Source of the DNA: Lentzea albidocapillata subsp. violacea
Lineage (GTDB): Bacteria; Actinomycetota; Actinomycetes; Mycobacteriales; Pseudonocardiaceae
Direction of reading: 5' to 3'
Assembly (NCBI RefSeq): GCF_900100275.1
Contig: NZ_FNET01000007.1
Span: 248,001 to 312,000, forward strand
DNA length: 64,000 nt
Positions 1 to 8,624 of this stretch are shown one piece after another. Below the pieces are notes generated by a model. The model did not search any database, was not told the DNA's origin, and saw only the letters and a program-made list of their open reading frames with translations. The translations under genes and the position numbers were made by a program. The stretch's first letter is position 1; the number at the start of each line of letters is the position of its first letter.

Positions 1-1
1 T

Positions 2-376
2 ATCGCGGCGATCCTGCCGAGCACGCAGGGAGCACTCAACAACCCCGGGGAGCACGGTCTTTCGGAGATCCTCTACGCCTACGCGTCGGCGTCGAACAAC
101 AACGGCTCCGCGTTCGCCGGCATCACGGTGACCAACGACTGGTTCCAGGCCTCGCTGGGTGTCTGCATGGCTTTCGGCCGGTTCATCCCGATCATCGCCG
201 TGCTGGCGCTGGCCGGTTCCCTTGCGGCGCAGCGGAAGGTACCGGTCACGGCGGGCACGTTGCCGACGACCGGGCCGCTGTTCGCCACCCTGCTCGGTGG
301 CAGCATCGTGCTGGTCGCCGCGCTCACGTTCGTTCCCGCCCTTGCCCTTGGTCCCATCGCGGAGGCTCTGCTGTGA
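2..376 (+). CDS. kdpA: KdpA, K+-translocating subunit of the Kdp ATPase (3' part only)
   Basis: The reading frame is open from the window edge and ends at a TGA at 374-376, giving the last 124 residues of KdpA, the membrane subunit that binds and conducts K+ in the high-affinity KdpFABC pump. The visible part holds the family's conserved N-N-P-G-E-H-G-L and [10 protein letters not shown] pore-region sequence, then a hydrophobic segment with F-G-R-F-I-P and a last transmembrane helix. The stop overlaps the kdpB GTG start by 4 nt. The N-terminal three quarters, and any kdpF, lie outside the window. Confidence 0.96.
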   Translation: MAAILPSTQGALNNPGEHGLSEILYAYASASNNNGSAFAGITVTNDWFQASLGVCMAFGRFIPIIAVLALAGSLAAQRKVPVTAGTLPTTGPLFATLLGGSIVLVAALTFVPALALGPIAEALL

Positions 377-2430
377 CCAGCACACTTCAGCGGACTCCCG
401 AGGAGATCCGCGACCGGCACGCGGAGAACCTGGGTCGCCAGGTCGGCGCGGGCATCTTCAACCCCAGGCAGCTGCTGACGTCGTTTCCGGACGCGCTGCG
501 CAAGTTCGACCCGCGGTACCAGTTGCGCAACCCGGTCATGTTCGTGGTCTGGGCCGGTTCGCTCCTGGTCACGGTGTTCGCCGTCAGCGACCCGAGCGTG
601 TTCACCGTCGCGGTGGCGGTGTGGCTGTGGTTCACCGTGCTGTTCGCGAACCTCGCCGAGGCCGTCGCGGAAGGGCGCGGCAAGGCGCAGGCCGACTCGT
701 TGCGCAGGACCAAGAAGGACGCGGTAGCGCGCAGGCTGACCGAGGACGGTTCCGAAGAGCGCGTGCCCGGCACCGATCTCCGGATCGGCGACCTGGTCGT
801 CGTCGAGGCGGGCGAGGTCGTCCCCGGCGACGGTGACGTCGTCGAGGGCATTGCCACCGTGGACGAGTCGGCCATCACCGGTGAGTCCGCGCCGGTGATC
901 CGTGAGTCCGGCGGTGACAGGTCCGCGGTGACCGGTGGCACGACGGTGTTGTCCGACCGGATCGTCGTGCAGATCACGACGAAGCCGGGGGAGACGTTCG
1001 TCGACCGGATGATCGCGCTCGTCGAGGGTGCGGAACGGCAGAAGACCCCGAACGAGATCGCGCTGACGATCCTGCTGTCCACGCTGACGATCATCTTCCT
1101 GCTCGCGGTCATGGCGTTGCAGCCGTTCGCGATCTACTCCGGCGGCGAGCAGTCGGTGGTCGTGCTGACGGCGTTGCTGGTCTGCCTGATCCCGACGACC
1201 ATCGGCGCGTTGCTGTCCGCGATCGGCATCGCGGGCATGGACCGGCTGGTGCAGCGCAACGTCCTCGCCACCTCCGGCAAGGCCGTCGAGGCCGCTGGTG
1301 ACATCGACACGTTGCTGCTGGACAAGACCGGCACCATCACGTGGGGCAACCGCCGCGCGACCGAGTTCATCGCCGCCAACGGCAGCGACGAACGCCGGCT
1401 CGTCGAGGCTGTCCGGCTGTCGAGCCTGGCGGACGGCACACCTGAGGGTCGGAGCATCATCGAGCTCTGCGCGGAGAAGTACGGGCTGCCGGCCGAGCCG
1501 ACCGAGCACGAGAAGACCGGTGAGTTCGCGCCGTTCACCGCACAGACGCGCATGAGTGGCATCGACCTGGGCGGCCGCAGCATCCGCAAGGGCGCCGCCG
1601 GCGGGTTCCAGACGTCGGACGAGGTCCGCGCGATCGTCGACAGGATCAGCGAGGACGGCGGCACGCCGCTCGTCGTCGCCGAGAACGACGAGGTGCTCGG
1701 CGTCATCCGGCTGTCCGACGTGGTGAAGCCCGGCATGAAGGAACGGTTCGCCGAACTGCGGGCGATGGGCATCCGGACGGTCATGGTCACGGGTGACAAC
1801 CCGTTGACGGCCAAGGCGATCGCGTCCGAGGCCGGAGTGGACGACTTCCTCGCGGAGGCCAAGCCCGAGGACAAGATGGCGCTGATCCGCAAGGAGCAGG
1901 AGGGTGGCCGGCTGGTCGCGATGACCGGTGACGGCACGAACGACGCGCCCGCCCTGGCGCAGGCCGACGTGGGCGTCGCGATGAACACCGGTACGTCGGC
2001 CGCGAAGGAGGCCGGCAACATGGTCGACCTCGACTCGGACCCGACGAAGCTCATCGAGATCGTGGAGATCGGCAAGCAGTTGCTGATCACGCGCGGTGCG
2101 CTGACGACGTTCTCCGTGGCGAACGACCTGGCGAAGTACTTCGCGATCCTGCCCGCCATGTTCGCGGCGATCTACCCGGCGCTGGACCAGCTCAACATCA
2201 TGCACCTGGCCACGCCCCAGTCCGCGATCCTGTCGGCGGTGATCTTCAACGCGCTGGTCATCGTGGCGCTGATCCCGTTGGCGCTCAAGGGTGTGCGGTA
2301 CCGGCCGTCCAGCGCGTCGGCGTTGCTGCGGCGCAACCTGCTGATCTACGGCCTGGGTGGCGTCGTGACGCCGTTCGCCGGGATCTGGCTGATCGACCTG
2401 CTCGTCCGTTTGATTCCTGGAATCGGGTGA
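373..2430 (+). CDS. kdpB: KdpB, catalytic P-type ATPase subunit of the Kdp K+ pump
   Basis: This 685-residue protein is the ATP-hydrolysing subunit of KdpFABC in the cytoplasmic membrane. Seen directly: the actuator motif T-G-E-S near residue 169, the phosphorylation motif D-K-T-G-T with Asp near 317, the hinge G-D-G-T-N-D-A-P near 519, and membrane segments at the N-terminus, around 220-290 and at the C-terminus. Length is normal for KdpB. The GTG start overlaps the kdpA stop (GTGA), and its own TGA overlaps the kdpC GTG in the same way, so the subunits are probably translationally coupled. Confidence 0.98.
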   Translation: MTSTLQRTPEEIRDRHAENLGRQVGAGIFNPRQLLTSFPDALRKFDPRYQLRNPVMFVVWAGSLLVTVFAVSDPSVFTVAVAVWLWFTVLFANLAEAVAEGRGKAQADSLRRTKKDAVARRLTEDGSEERVPGTDLRIGDLVVVEAGEVVPGDGDVVEGIATVDESAITGESAPVIRESGGDRSAVTGGTTVLSDRIVVQITTKPGETFVDRMIALVEGAERQKTPNEIALTILLSTLTIIFLLAVMALQPFAIYSGGEQSVVVLTALLVCLIPTTIGALLSAIGIAGMDRLVQRNVLATSGKAVEAAGDIDTLLLDKTGTITWGNRRATEFIAANGSDERRLVEAVRLSSLADGTPEGRSIIELCAEKYGLPAEPTEHEKTGEFAPFTAQTRMSGIDLGGRSIRKGAAGGFQTSDEVRAIVDRISEDGGTPLVVAENDEVLGVIRLSDVVKPGMKERFAELRAMGIRTVMVTGDNPLTAKAIASEAGVDDFLAEAKPEDKMALIRKEQEGGRLVAMTGDGTNDAPALAQADVGVAMNTGTSAAKEAGNMVDLDSDPTKLIEIVEIGKQLLITRGALTTFSVANDLAKYFAILPAMFAAIYPALDQLNIMHLATPQSAILSAVIFNALVIVALIPLALKGVRYRPSSASALLRRNLLIYGLGGVVTPFAGIWLIDLLVRLIPGIG

Positions 2431-2963
2431 CCTCGGTGGAGAACTTCTTCAAGCAGGCGTGGGCAGGGTTGCGAATCCTGCTCGTTCTGACGGTGGTCTG
2501 CGGGGTGCTGTACCCGATGGCGGTGTGGGGCGTCTCCCGGATTCCCGGTCTGCACGCCAACGCCGAGGCCACGGACACCACGCTGGTCGCGGTCGCCCGT
2601 GAGGGTGACCAGTACTTCGTGCCGCGGCCGTCCGCCGCGACGCTGCCCGCGTCCGGTGGCTCGAACAAGGGAGAGCTGAACGAGGACTACGACAAGGTGA
2701 TCGCCGAGCGGCGCACGGAGATCGCGCGGCGCGAAGGCGTTGCCGAGGACCAGGTGCCGCAGGACGCCGTCACCGCGTCGGCGTCCGGTCTGGACCCGCA
2801 CATCAGCCCGGAGTACGCGGCGATCCAGGTACCACGGGTGGCTCGGGCCAGCGGCCTGTCCGAGGAGAAGGTGCGTGAACTCGTGTCGGCGAGCACCGGC
2901 GGCACCTTCACCACCACGGTCAACGTGACGGCGCTCAACCGTGCCATCGACGCAGCGAGCTGA
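2427..2963 (+). CDS. kdpC: KdpC, accessory subunit of the Kdp K+ pump
   Basis: At 178 residues this has the usual KdpC size. It has one N-terminal membrane helix (about 12-33, ending L-Y-P-M-A-V-W-G) and an extracytoplasmic domain containing the family signatures R-P-S-A and [11 protein letters not shown]. KdpC stabilises the KdpAB complex and is thought to help nucleotide binding by KdpB. It starts with GTG inside the kdpB stop, and its 3' end overlaps kdpD by 23 nt. Confidence 0.97.
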   Translation: MTSVENFFKQAWAGLRILLVLTVVCGVLYPMAVWGVSRIPGLHANAEATDTTLVAVAREGDQYFVPRPSAATLPASGGSNKGELNEDYDKVIAERRTEIARREGVAEDQVPQDAVTASASGLDPHISPEYAAIQVPRVARASGLSEEKVRELVSASTGGTFTTTVNVTALNRAIDAAS

Positions 2964-5514
2964 GAAGCGCCGCGGCGAGCTGAGGATCTACCTCGGTGCC
3001 GCTCCCGGTGTCGGCAAGACCTTCGCCATGCTCGGCGAAGCTCACCGGCGCCGGGAGCGCGGCACCGACGTGGTCGTCGGCCTAGTCGAGACGCACGGGC
3101 GGCAGAAGACCCAGCACCTGCTCGACGGCCTGGAGATCCTGCCCCGCAAGGAGATCCACCACCGCGGCGTCGACTTCAGCGAGATGGACGTCGACGCGTT
3201 GCTCGCCCGCACGCCCGAGGTCGCGGTGGTCGACGAGCTCGCGCACACCAACGTGCCCGGCTCGCGCAACGAGAAGCGCTGGCAGGACGTCGAGGAACTG
3301 CTCGACGCGGGCATCGACGTCCTGTCCACCGTCAACGTCCAGCACCTGGAGTCGCTCAACGACGTGGTCGAGCGGATCACCGGTGTCCAGCAACGGGAAA
3401 CCGTGCCGGACGAGGTCGTCCGCCGCGCCGAACAGGTCGAGCTCGTCGACATCACGCCGGAGGCGCTGCGACGGCGCCTGGCACACGGCAACGTCTACGC
3501 CGCCCACAAGATCGACGCGGCGCTCGGCAACTACTTCCGCGTCGGCAACCTGACCGCACTGCGCGAGCTGGCGCTGCTGTGGGTGGCCGACCAGGTCGAC
3601 GTCGCGCTGCAGCGTTACCGCCACGACCGGCAGATCACCGACACCTGGGAGACCCGCGAACGCGTGGTCGCCGCGATCACCGGCGGGCCGGAGAGCGAGA
3701 CGCTCATCCGCCGCGCCCGCCGGATCGCACTGCGCGCGGGCGCGGAACTCCTTGTCGTGCACGTGATGCGCGGCGACGGGCTCACCGGTGCGTCCCCCGC
3801 GGTCGTGGCGAAGTGCCGCAAGATCGCCGAGGACCTCGGCGCCACGTTCCACTCGGTGGTCGGCGACGACGTGCCGACCGCGTTGCTGGAGTTCGCCCGC
3901 GGCGTCAACGCCACCCAGCTCGTGCTGGGGACGTCACGGCGATCCCGGCTCGCGCGGGCGGTCGACGAGGGCATCGGCGCCGCCGTGATCCACGACTCCG
4001 GTCCGATCGACGTGCACATGGTCACGCACGACGCGGCACGCCGTGGCCTGCGCTGGAAGATCGGCCGCAACGCCCTGAGCCGCGGCCGGCAACTCGCGGG
4101 CTGGCTGGGGTCCGTCGTGCTGCCGGGCCTGACCACCGTGCTGGGCCTGTTCTGGCGCGACGGCATCGACTACTCCACCGACCTGGTCGGCTTCCTGCTC
4201 GCCACCTGCGTGGTGGCCCTGATCGGCGGACTGGGGCCGGCGCTCGTCAGCGCGTTCCTCGGAGCGGGCCTGCTCAACTTCTTCTTCACCGAGCCGTACC
4301 ACAGCCTCGCCGTGAACTCGCCCGAGAACGTGATCACGTTGGTGGCCATGGTGATCGTGGCGACGATCGTCGCCCTGGTCGTGGACCGCGCCGCACGGCT
4401 GGGCGAGCAGGGCGCGCGGGCCCGGACGGAGGCCGCGCTGCTCGCCTCCTACTCCCGCACGGTGCTGACCAACCCGTACCCGTTGTCGCGGTTGCTGGAG
4501 AAGATCCGCGAGAACTTCGGCCTCGATTCGGTCGCCCTGCTGGAACGTCACAACGGCGGGTGGGAACGCGTTGCGTGCGTGGGCCCGCGGCCGTGCGACG
4601 AGCCGGACGACGCCGACGCCGACATCGCGGTCACCTCCGACATCCACCTCGCGTTGCGGGGCAGGACGTTGCCGGCGAGCGACCAGCGGGTGCTGGAAGC
4701 CGCGGCGGGCCAGGCGTTGATGGCACTGCGCCAGCAACGCATGGCGGCGGAGACGGCGGACGCGCAACGTAAGGTGGAGACGACGGGGTTGCGCACCGCT
4801 CTGCTGTCCGCGGTCGGGCACGACCTGCGCACGCCGCTGACGTCGATCAAGGCCGCGATCGGCAGCCTCCGCGACCGCGAGCTTCGACTGTCCGATGAGG
4901 ACACCGGTGAGCTGATGGCCACTGTGGAGGAGTCGGCGGACCGGCTCAACGCTCTGGTGGACAACCTGCTCGACTCCTCCCGGCTCGCCACCGGATCGGT
5001 GGCTCCGCTGCTTCGTCCGGTCGGCTACTACGAGGTGGTCGCGAGGGCGTTGTCCGGCATCGACGAACGCAACACGATCTCGGTGAGCGTCGACGAGCAC
5101 CTGCCACCGGTGCGAGCGGACATCGGACTGCTGGAGCGGGTGGTGGCCAACGTCATCGACAACGCGCTGCGGCACGGCCGGATGTCCCCGCGCCGGCCGG
5201 TCGACGTCGACGGTGACGGACAGGTCGACGCCGACGAGCCGGAGATCGCGGTGCGGGCCAGCACCCACGGTGACCATGTCGAGCTGCGGGTCGTGGACCA
5301 CGGCCCCGGCCTGCACAAGAAGGTCGTGGACCGGATCTTCACGCCGTTCCAGCGGCTCGGCGACCGCGACGCGACACCCGGAGTCGGGCTGGGTCTGAGC
5401 GTGGCCAAGGGATTCACCGACGCCATGGACGGTCAGATCAGTGCGGAGGACACACCGGGCGGCGGACTCACGATCGTGATCGCGCTCCCCGTGCACAAGG
5501 AGATGCCGGAATGA
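2941..5514 (+). CDS. kdpD: KdpD, turgor/K+ sensor histidine kinase
   Basis: This is an 857-residue membrane sensor kinase controlling kdp expression. Order: KdpD N-terminal domain with Walker A G-A-A-P-G-V-G-K-T (Lys near 26), a universal-stress-protein-like domain near 240-360, four transmembrane helices near 385-490 (DUF4118), a GAF-like linker, then the HisKA box H-D-L-R-T-P (His near 627) and a HATPase domain with N-V-I-D-N-A-L-R-H-G and G-L-G-L-S. The chosen GTG lies inside the end of kdpC, putting the canonical R-G-E-L-R-I-Y start only 11 residues in. Its TGA overlaps the kdpE ATG. Confidence 0.97.
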   Translation: MPSTQRAEKRRGELRIYLGAAPGVGKTFAMLGEAHRRRERGTDVVVGLVETHGRQKTQHLLDGLEILPRKEIHHRGVDFSEMDVDALLARTPEVAVVDELAHTNVPGSRNEKRWQDVEELLDAGIDVLSTVNVQHLESLNDVVERITGVQQRETVPDEVVRRAEQVELVDITPEALRRRLAHGNVYAAHKIDAALGNYFRVGNLTALRELALLWVADQVDVALQRYRHDRQITDTWETRERVVAAITGGPESETLIRRARRIALRAGAELLVVHVMRGDGLTGASPAVVAKCRKIAEDLGATFHSVVGDDVPTALLEFARGVNATQLVLGTSRRSRLARAVDEGIGAAVIHDSGPIDVHMVTHDAARRGLRWKIGRNALSRGRQLAGWLGSVVLPGLTTVLGLFWRDGIDYSTDLVGFLLATCVVALIGGLGPALVSAFLGAGLLNFFFTEPYHSLAVNSPENVITLVAMVIVATIVALVVDRAARLGEQGARARTEAALLASYSRTVLTNPYPLSRLLEKIRENFGLDSVALLERHNGGWERVACVGPRPCDEPDDADADIAVTSDIHLALRGRTLPASDQRVLEAAAGQALMALRQQRMAAETADAQRKVETTGLRTALLSAVGHDLRTPLTSIKAAIGSLRDRELRLSDEDTGELMATVEESADRLNALVDNLLDSSRLATGSVAPLLRPVGYYEVVARALSGIDERNTISVSVDEHLPPVRADIGLLERVVANVIDNALRHGRMSPRRPVDVDGDGQVDADEPEIAVRASTHGDHVELRVVDHGPGLHKKVVDRIFTPFQRLGDRDATPGVGLGLSVAKGFTDAMDGQISAEDTPGGGLTIVIALPVHKEMPE

Positions 5515-6188
5515 CGTCAGTGCTTGTAGTCGATGACGAGCCGCAGATCGTGAAGGCGCTGCGGATCAACCTCAGTGCTCGCGGGTACCACGTCCTGACG
5601 GCGTATGACGGGAAGACCGCGCTCAGCGTCGCGGTGGAAGGCAAACCGGACGTCGTGGTGCTGGACCTCGGACTGCCCGACATCGACGGCGTGGAGGTCA
5701 TCGCGGGACTGCGGGGCTGGTCGACGATCCCGATCATCGTGCTGTCCGCGCGCACCGACTCGGCGGCCAAGGTCGAGGCGCTGGACGCCGGCGCGGACGA
5801 CTACGTCACCAAACCGTTCGGAATGGACGAACTGCTGGCGCGCCTGCGAGCCGCCGTCCGCCGGAAGACCGCGCTGGTGGCGGACGAGCCGATCGTGCGG
5901 ACGTCGACCTTCACCGTCGACCTCATGGTCAAGAAGGTGCACCGCGACGACCGTGAGGTGCACCTGACGCCGACCGAGTGGGGCCTGCTGGAGATCCTCG
6001 CCCGCAACCCCGACCGCCTGGTGTCGCAGAAGCAACTGCTGTCCGAGGTGTGGGGGCCTATGTCGGTCGGTGAGTCGCAGTACCTGCGGGTGTACATGGC
6101 GCAGCTGCGGCGCAAGCTGGAGCGCGACCCCGCACATCCCCAGCACCTGATCACGGAGCCCGGCATGGGCTACCGGTTCCAGCTTTGA
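5511..6188 (+). CDS. kdpE: KdpE, OmpR-type response regulator of the kdp operon
   Basis: This 225-residue regulator has a receiver domain with the acidic pair D-D-E at residues 8-10, the phospho-acceptor Asp in V-V-V-L-D-L-G-L-P-D (about residue 50) and the K-P-F motif near 103. A winged-helix OmpR/PhoB domain follows, ending G-M-G-Y-R-F. It is the partner of KdpD and would activate the kdp operon when K+ is limiting. The ATG overlaps the kdpD stop (ATGA). The operon appears to close here; 43 nt separate it from the next gene and no clear terminator hairpin is visible. Confidence 0.97.
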   Translation: MTSVLVVDDEPQIVKALRINLSARGYHVLTAYDGKTALSVAVEGKPDVVVLDLGLPDIDGVEVIAGLRGWSTIPIIVLSARTDSAAKVEALDAGADDYVTKPFGMDELLARLRAAVRRKTALVADEPIVRTSTFTVDLMVKKVHRDDREVHLTPTEWGLLEILARNPDRLVSQKQLLSEVWGPMSVGESQYLRVYMAQLRRKLERDPAHPQHLITEPGMGYRFQL

Positions 6189-6216
6189 GCCTCCTGCGGG
6201 CATGTTCCAACGTATC

Positions 6217-6231
6217 AACGTACGTTAGGAT
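6217..6231 (+). promoter_or_regulatory. Operator/-10 region of the metal-responsive repressor operon
   Basis: A perfect 10-bp palindrome AACGTACGTT (6217-6226) runs into a plausible -10 hexamer TAGGAT (6226-6231) lying 6 nt before the GTG at 6238. A repressor bound here would block RNA polymerase, as ArsR/SmtB proteins do at their own promoters. That the palindrome is the operator is inference. Confidence 0.45.
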
Positions 6232-6237
6232 GTGCAG

Positions 6238-6615
6238 GTGACTGACGAGCGCCGGGACACCTGTGACCTGTTGTGCCTGGACCTGCCCCACGCCGAGGAG
6301 ATCCGGACGGGTCTGCCGGAGCTGTCCGCGGTGGAGTCGGCCGCGGCGGCGGCGCGGGCGTTGGGCGATCCGACCCGGTTGCGGATCGCCGCGGCGTTGC
6401 TGACCGGCGGAGAGTTGTGCGTGTGCGACGCCTCGTGGGTCGCCGGCGCGGCGCAGAACCTGACGTCGCACCACCTGCGGCAGCTCAAGATCGGCGGGCT
6501 GGTGTCCTCGCGGCGTGACGGCCGGTTGGTGATGTACGCGCTGACCGGTCGTGGGCGGGCGTTGGTCGCCGCGGTCCTGGACGAGTCCGCGGTCGCGGGC
6601 GCACTGGAGGGGTAG
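6238..6615 (+). CDS. ArsR/SmtB-family metal-sensing repressor
   Basis: This is a small winged-helix repressor of about 125 residues. The metal site is suggested by Cys residues near the start (D-T-C-D-L-L-C) and by the E-L-C-V-C-D motif on the recognition-helix side, the arrangement of CadC/CmtR-type Cd/Pb/Zn sensors. The DNA-binding helix carries L-T-S-H-H-L-R-Q-L. Two in-frame GTG codons exist, at 6232 and 6238; 6238 is preferred because AGGA sits 7 nt upstream and the -10 hexamer would place transcription onset at or next to it. The adjacent metal ATPase, two bases downstream, is the expected target. Confidence 0.9.
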   Translation: MTDERRDTCDLLCLDLPHAEEIRTGLPELSAVESAAAAARALGDPTRLRIAAALLTGGELCVCDASWVAGAAQNLTSHHLRQLKIGGLVSSRRDGRLVMYALTGRGRALVAAVLDESAVAGALEG

Positions 6616-6617
6616 CA

Positions 6618-8624
6618 GTGGCTGACGAGTGCTGCGGGCCGCAGGAACCGACCCAAACCGATCAGGGGCCGGGTAGCTGGTGGCAGGTTCGCGAGCTGCA
6701 GCTGGCGGCCGTCGCGGCCGTCCTGCTGGCGGTGGGCTGGTGGCTTGGTTCCACGGGCGCCGAGGGGGTGGGCAACGGGCTGATGCTGGCCTCGGCGGTG
6801 GTGGGCGCGGCCTCGTTCGTGCCGGGCGCGATACGCAGCCTGCTGCGGCGTCGAGTCGGCGTGGCCACCCTGATGACCATCGCGGCCATCGGCGCGGTCG
6901 CGTTGGGGCAGATCACCGAGGCCGCCATGCTCGGCGTGCTGTTCTCGATCGCCGAAGGCCTGGAGCACTACGCCATCGCCCGCACCCGCCGTGGCCTGCG
7001 CGCACTGCTTGGCCTCGTGCCACCCACCGCCTCCGTGCTGCGCGACGGGACCGAACTGCGGATCGCGCCGGACGAGCTCGTGGTCGGCGACCGGATGGTG
7101 CTGCGACCCGGCGAACGCGCCGCGACCGACGGGATCATCCGCACCGGCCACACGAACCTGGACCTGTCCGCGATCACCGGTGAGTCGGTGCCGGTCGAGG
7201 CCGGGCCTGGGGACGCGGTGCACGCCGGCGCGATCAACGGCGGTGGCGCGATCGAGGTCGAGGTCACGGCACGAGCCTCGGACTCCTCGCTGGCCCGCAT
7301 CGTGCACATCGTCGAGGAGGCCCAGGACCGCAAGGGCGTCGGCCAGCGCCTCGCCGACCGCATCGCCCGCCCGCTCGTTCCCGCGATCATGATCCTGGCC
7401 GCGCTCGTCGCCGGGCTCGGGGCGTTGCTGGGCGACCCGATGGTGTGGCTGGAACGCGCGCTGGTCGTGCTGGTGGCCGCCTCCCCGTGTGCGCTGGCGA
7501 TCTCCATCCCGCTCACCGTCGTCGCCGCGGTCGGAGCGGCGAGCAGGCAGGGCGCACTGGTCAAAGGTGGTGCCGCGCTGGAAGAACTCGGCCGCATCGG
7601 CATCGTCGCACTGGACAAGACCGGCACGCTGACCCGCAACGCCCCGCGCGTCGTGGAGGTCCTGGCCGCCGGAGATGCCACGCGTGATCAGGTGCTGACC
7701 ACCGCCGCCGCGCTCGAAGCACGCAGCGAGCACCCGCTGGCCCGCGCGATCCTGGAGGCTGCGGAGAACGCGCCCGTCGCCGACGACGTGACGGCCGTGC
7801 CGGGCCACGGGCTGACCGGAAGTCTGGACGGCGCCTGGGTGCGGCTGGGCAAGCCGAGCTGGGTCGATCCTGGCTCCCTGCGTGGCGAGGTCGACCGTCT
7901 GCAACGGGCGGGCGCCACCGTCGTGCTCGTCGAACGGGACGGAACGCTGCTCGGCGCCGTCGCGGTCCGCGACGAACTGCGCGACGAGGCACCAGAGGTG
8001 ATCAGCAGGCTGCGTGGCCTGAACATCGACACCGCGATGCTCACCGGCGACAACACCGCCACCGCAACGGCTTTGGCCGGCCAGGCGGGCATCACGACCG
8101 TCCACGCCGAACTCCTGCCCGAGGACAAGGCCGCGCTGGTCGGCAAGCTGCGCAACGGCCGCAGGATCGCGATGGTCGGCGACGGCGTCAACGACGCCCC
8201 GGCGCTGGCCACCGCCGACGTCGGCATCGCCATGGGCGCCATGGGCACCGACGTGGCGATCGAGACCGCCGACGTGGCGCTGATGGGGGAGGACCTCCGT
8301 CACCTGCCCCAGGTCCTGGCGCACGCCCGGCACGCCCGCCGGGTGATGTTGCAGAACGTCGGCCTGTCGCTGGCGATCATCGGCGTGCTGATCCCGTTGG
8401 CGGCCTTCGGTGTCATGGGTCTGGCGACCGTCGTGTTCGTGCACGAGACGGCCGAGGTCCTGGTCATCCTCAACGCCATCCGCGCGGCCAGGAGCACCCC
8501 GCGTCAGCGCGCCATTTTGACCGCCCGGTCGACTCCCAGCCACACCACGCACCCCACCACGATGCACACGGCCCACACGATCGGCGACGGCACCTGTGGT
8601 TGCAGGTGCGGGAACACGGCGTAG
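6618..8624 (+). CDS. P1B-type heavy-metal-transporting ATPase
   Basis: A 668-residue metal-exporting P-type ATPase. Seen: a short N-terminus with a C-C pair (E-C-C-G-P), six to eight membrane helices, T-G-E-S, the membrane metal motif S-P-C near 289 (instead of C-P-C), D-K-T-G-T near 333, G-D-G-V-N-D-A-P, and H-E-T in the last helix pair. S-P-C with a helix-8 H-E-x-x is the pattern of the P1B-4 (Co/Fe/Zn, CtpD/CoaT-like) group, so that specificity is likelier than copper. The last ~40 residues are His/Cys-rich and encoded antisense to the end of the next gene. It is cotranscribed with the repressor upstream. Confidence 0.93.
   Translation: MADECCGPQEPTQTDQGPGSWWQVRELQLAAVAAVLLAVGWWLGSTGAEGVGNGLMLASAVVGAASFVPGAIRSLLRRRVGVATLMTIAAIGAVALGQITEAAMLGVLFSIAEGLEHYAIARTRRGLRALLGLVPPTASVLRDGTELRIAPDELVVGDRMVLRPGERAATDGIIRTGHTNLDLSAITGESVPVEAGPGDAVHAGAINGGGAIEVEVTARASDSSLARIVHIVEEAQDRKGVGQRLADRIARPLVPAIMILAALVAGLGALLGDPMVWLERALVVLVAASPCALAISIPLTVVAAVGAASRQGALVKGGAALEELGRIGIVALDKTGTLTRNAPRVVEVLAAGDATRDQVLTTAAALEARSEHPLARAILEAAENAPVADDVTAVPGHGLTGSLDGAWVRLGKPSWVDPGSLRGEVDRLQRAGATVVLVERDGTLLGAVAVRDELRDEAPEVISRLRGLNIDTAMLTGDNTATATALAGQAGITTVHAELLPEDKAALVGKLRNGRRIAMVGDGVNDAPALATADVGIAMGAMGTDVAIETADVALMGEDLRHLPQVLAHARHARRVMLQNVGLSLAIIGVLIPLAAFGVMGLATVVFVHETAEVLVILNAIRAARSTPRQRAILTARSTPSHTTHPTTMHTAHTIGDGTCGCRCGNTA

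Noticed and set aside
79-2205. 708-codon minus-strand frame opposite kdpB
   Set aside because: It is exactly antisense to a clear KdpB gene; its protein is Arg/Asp/His-rich without domains, the usual reverse shadow of high-GC genes.
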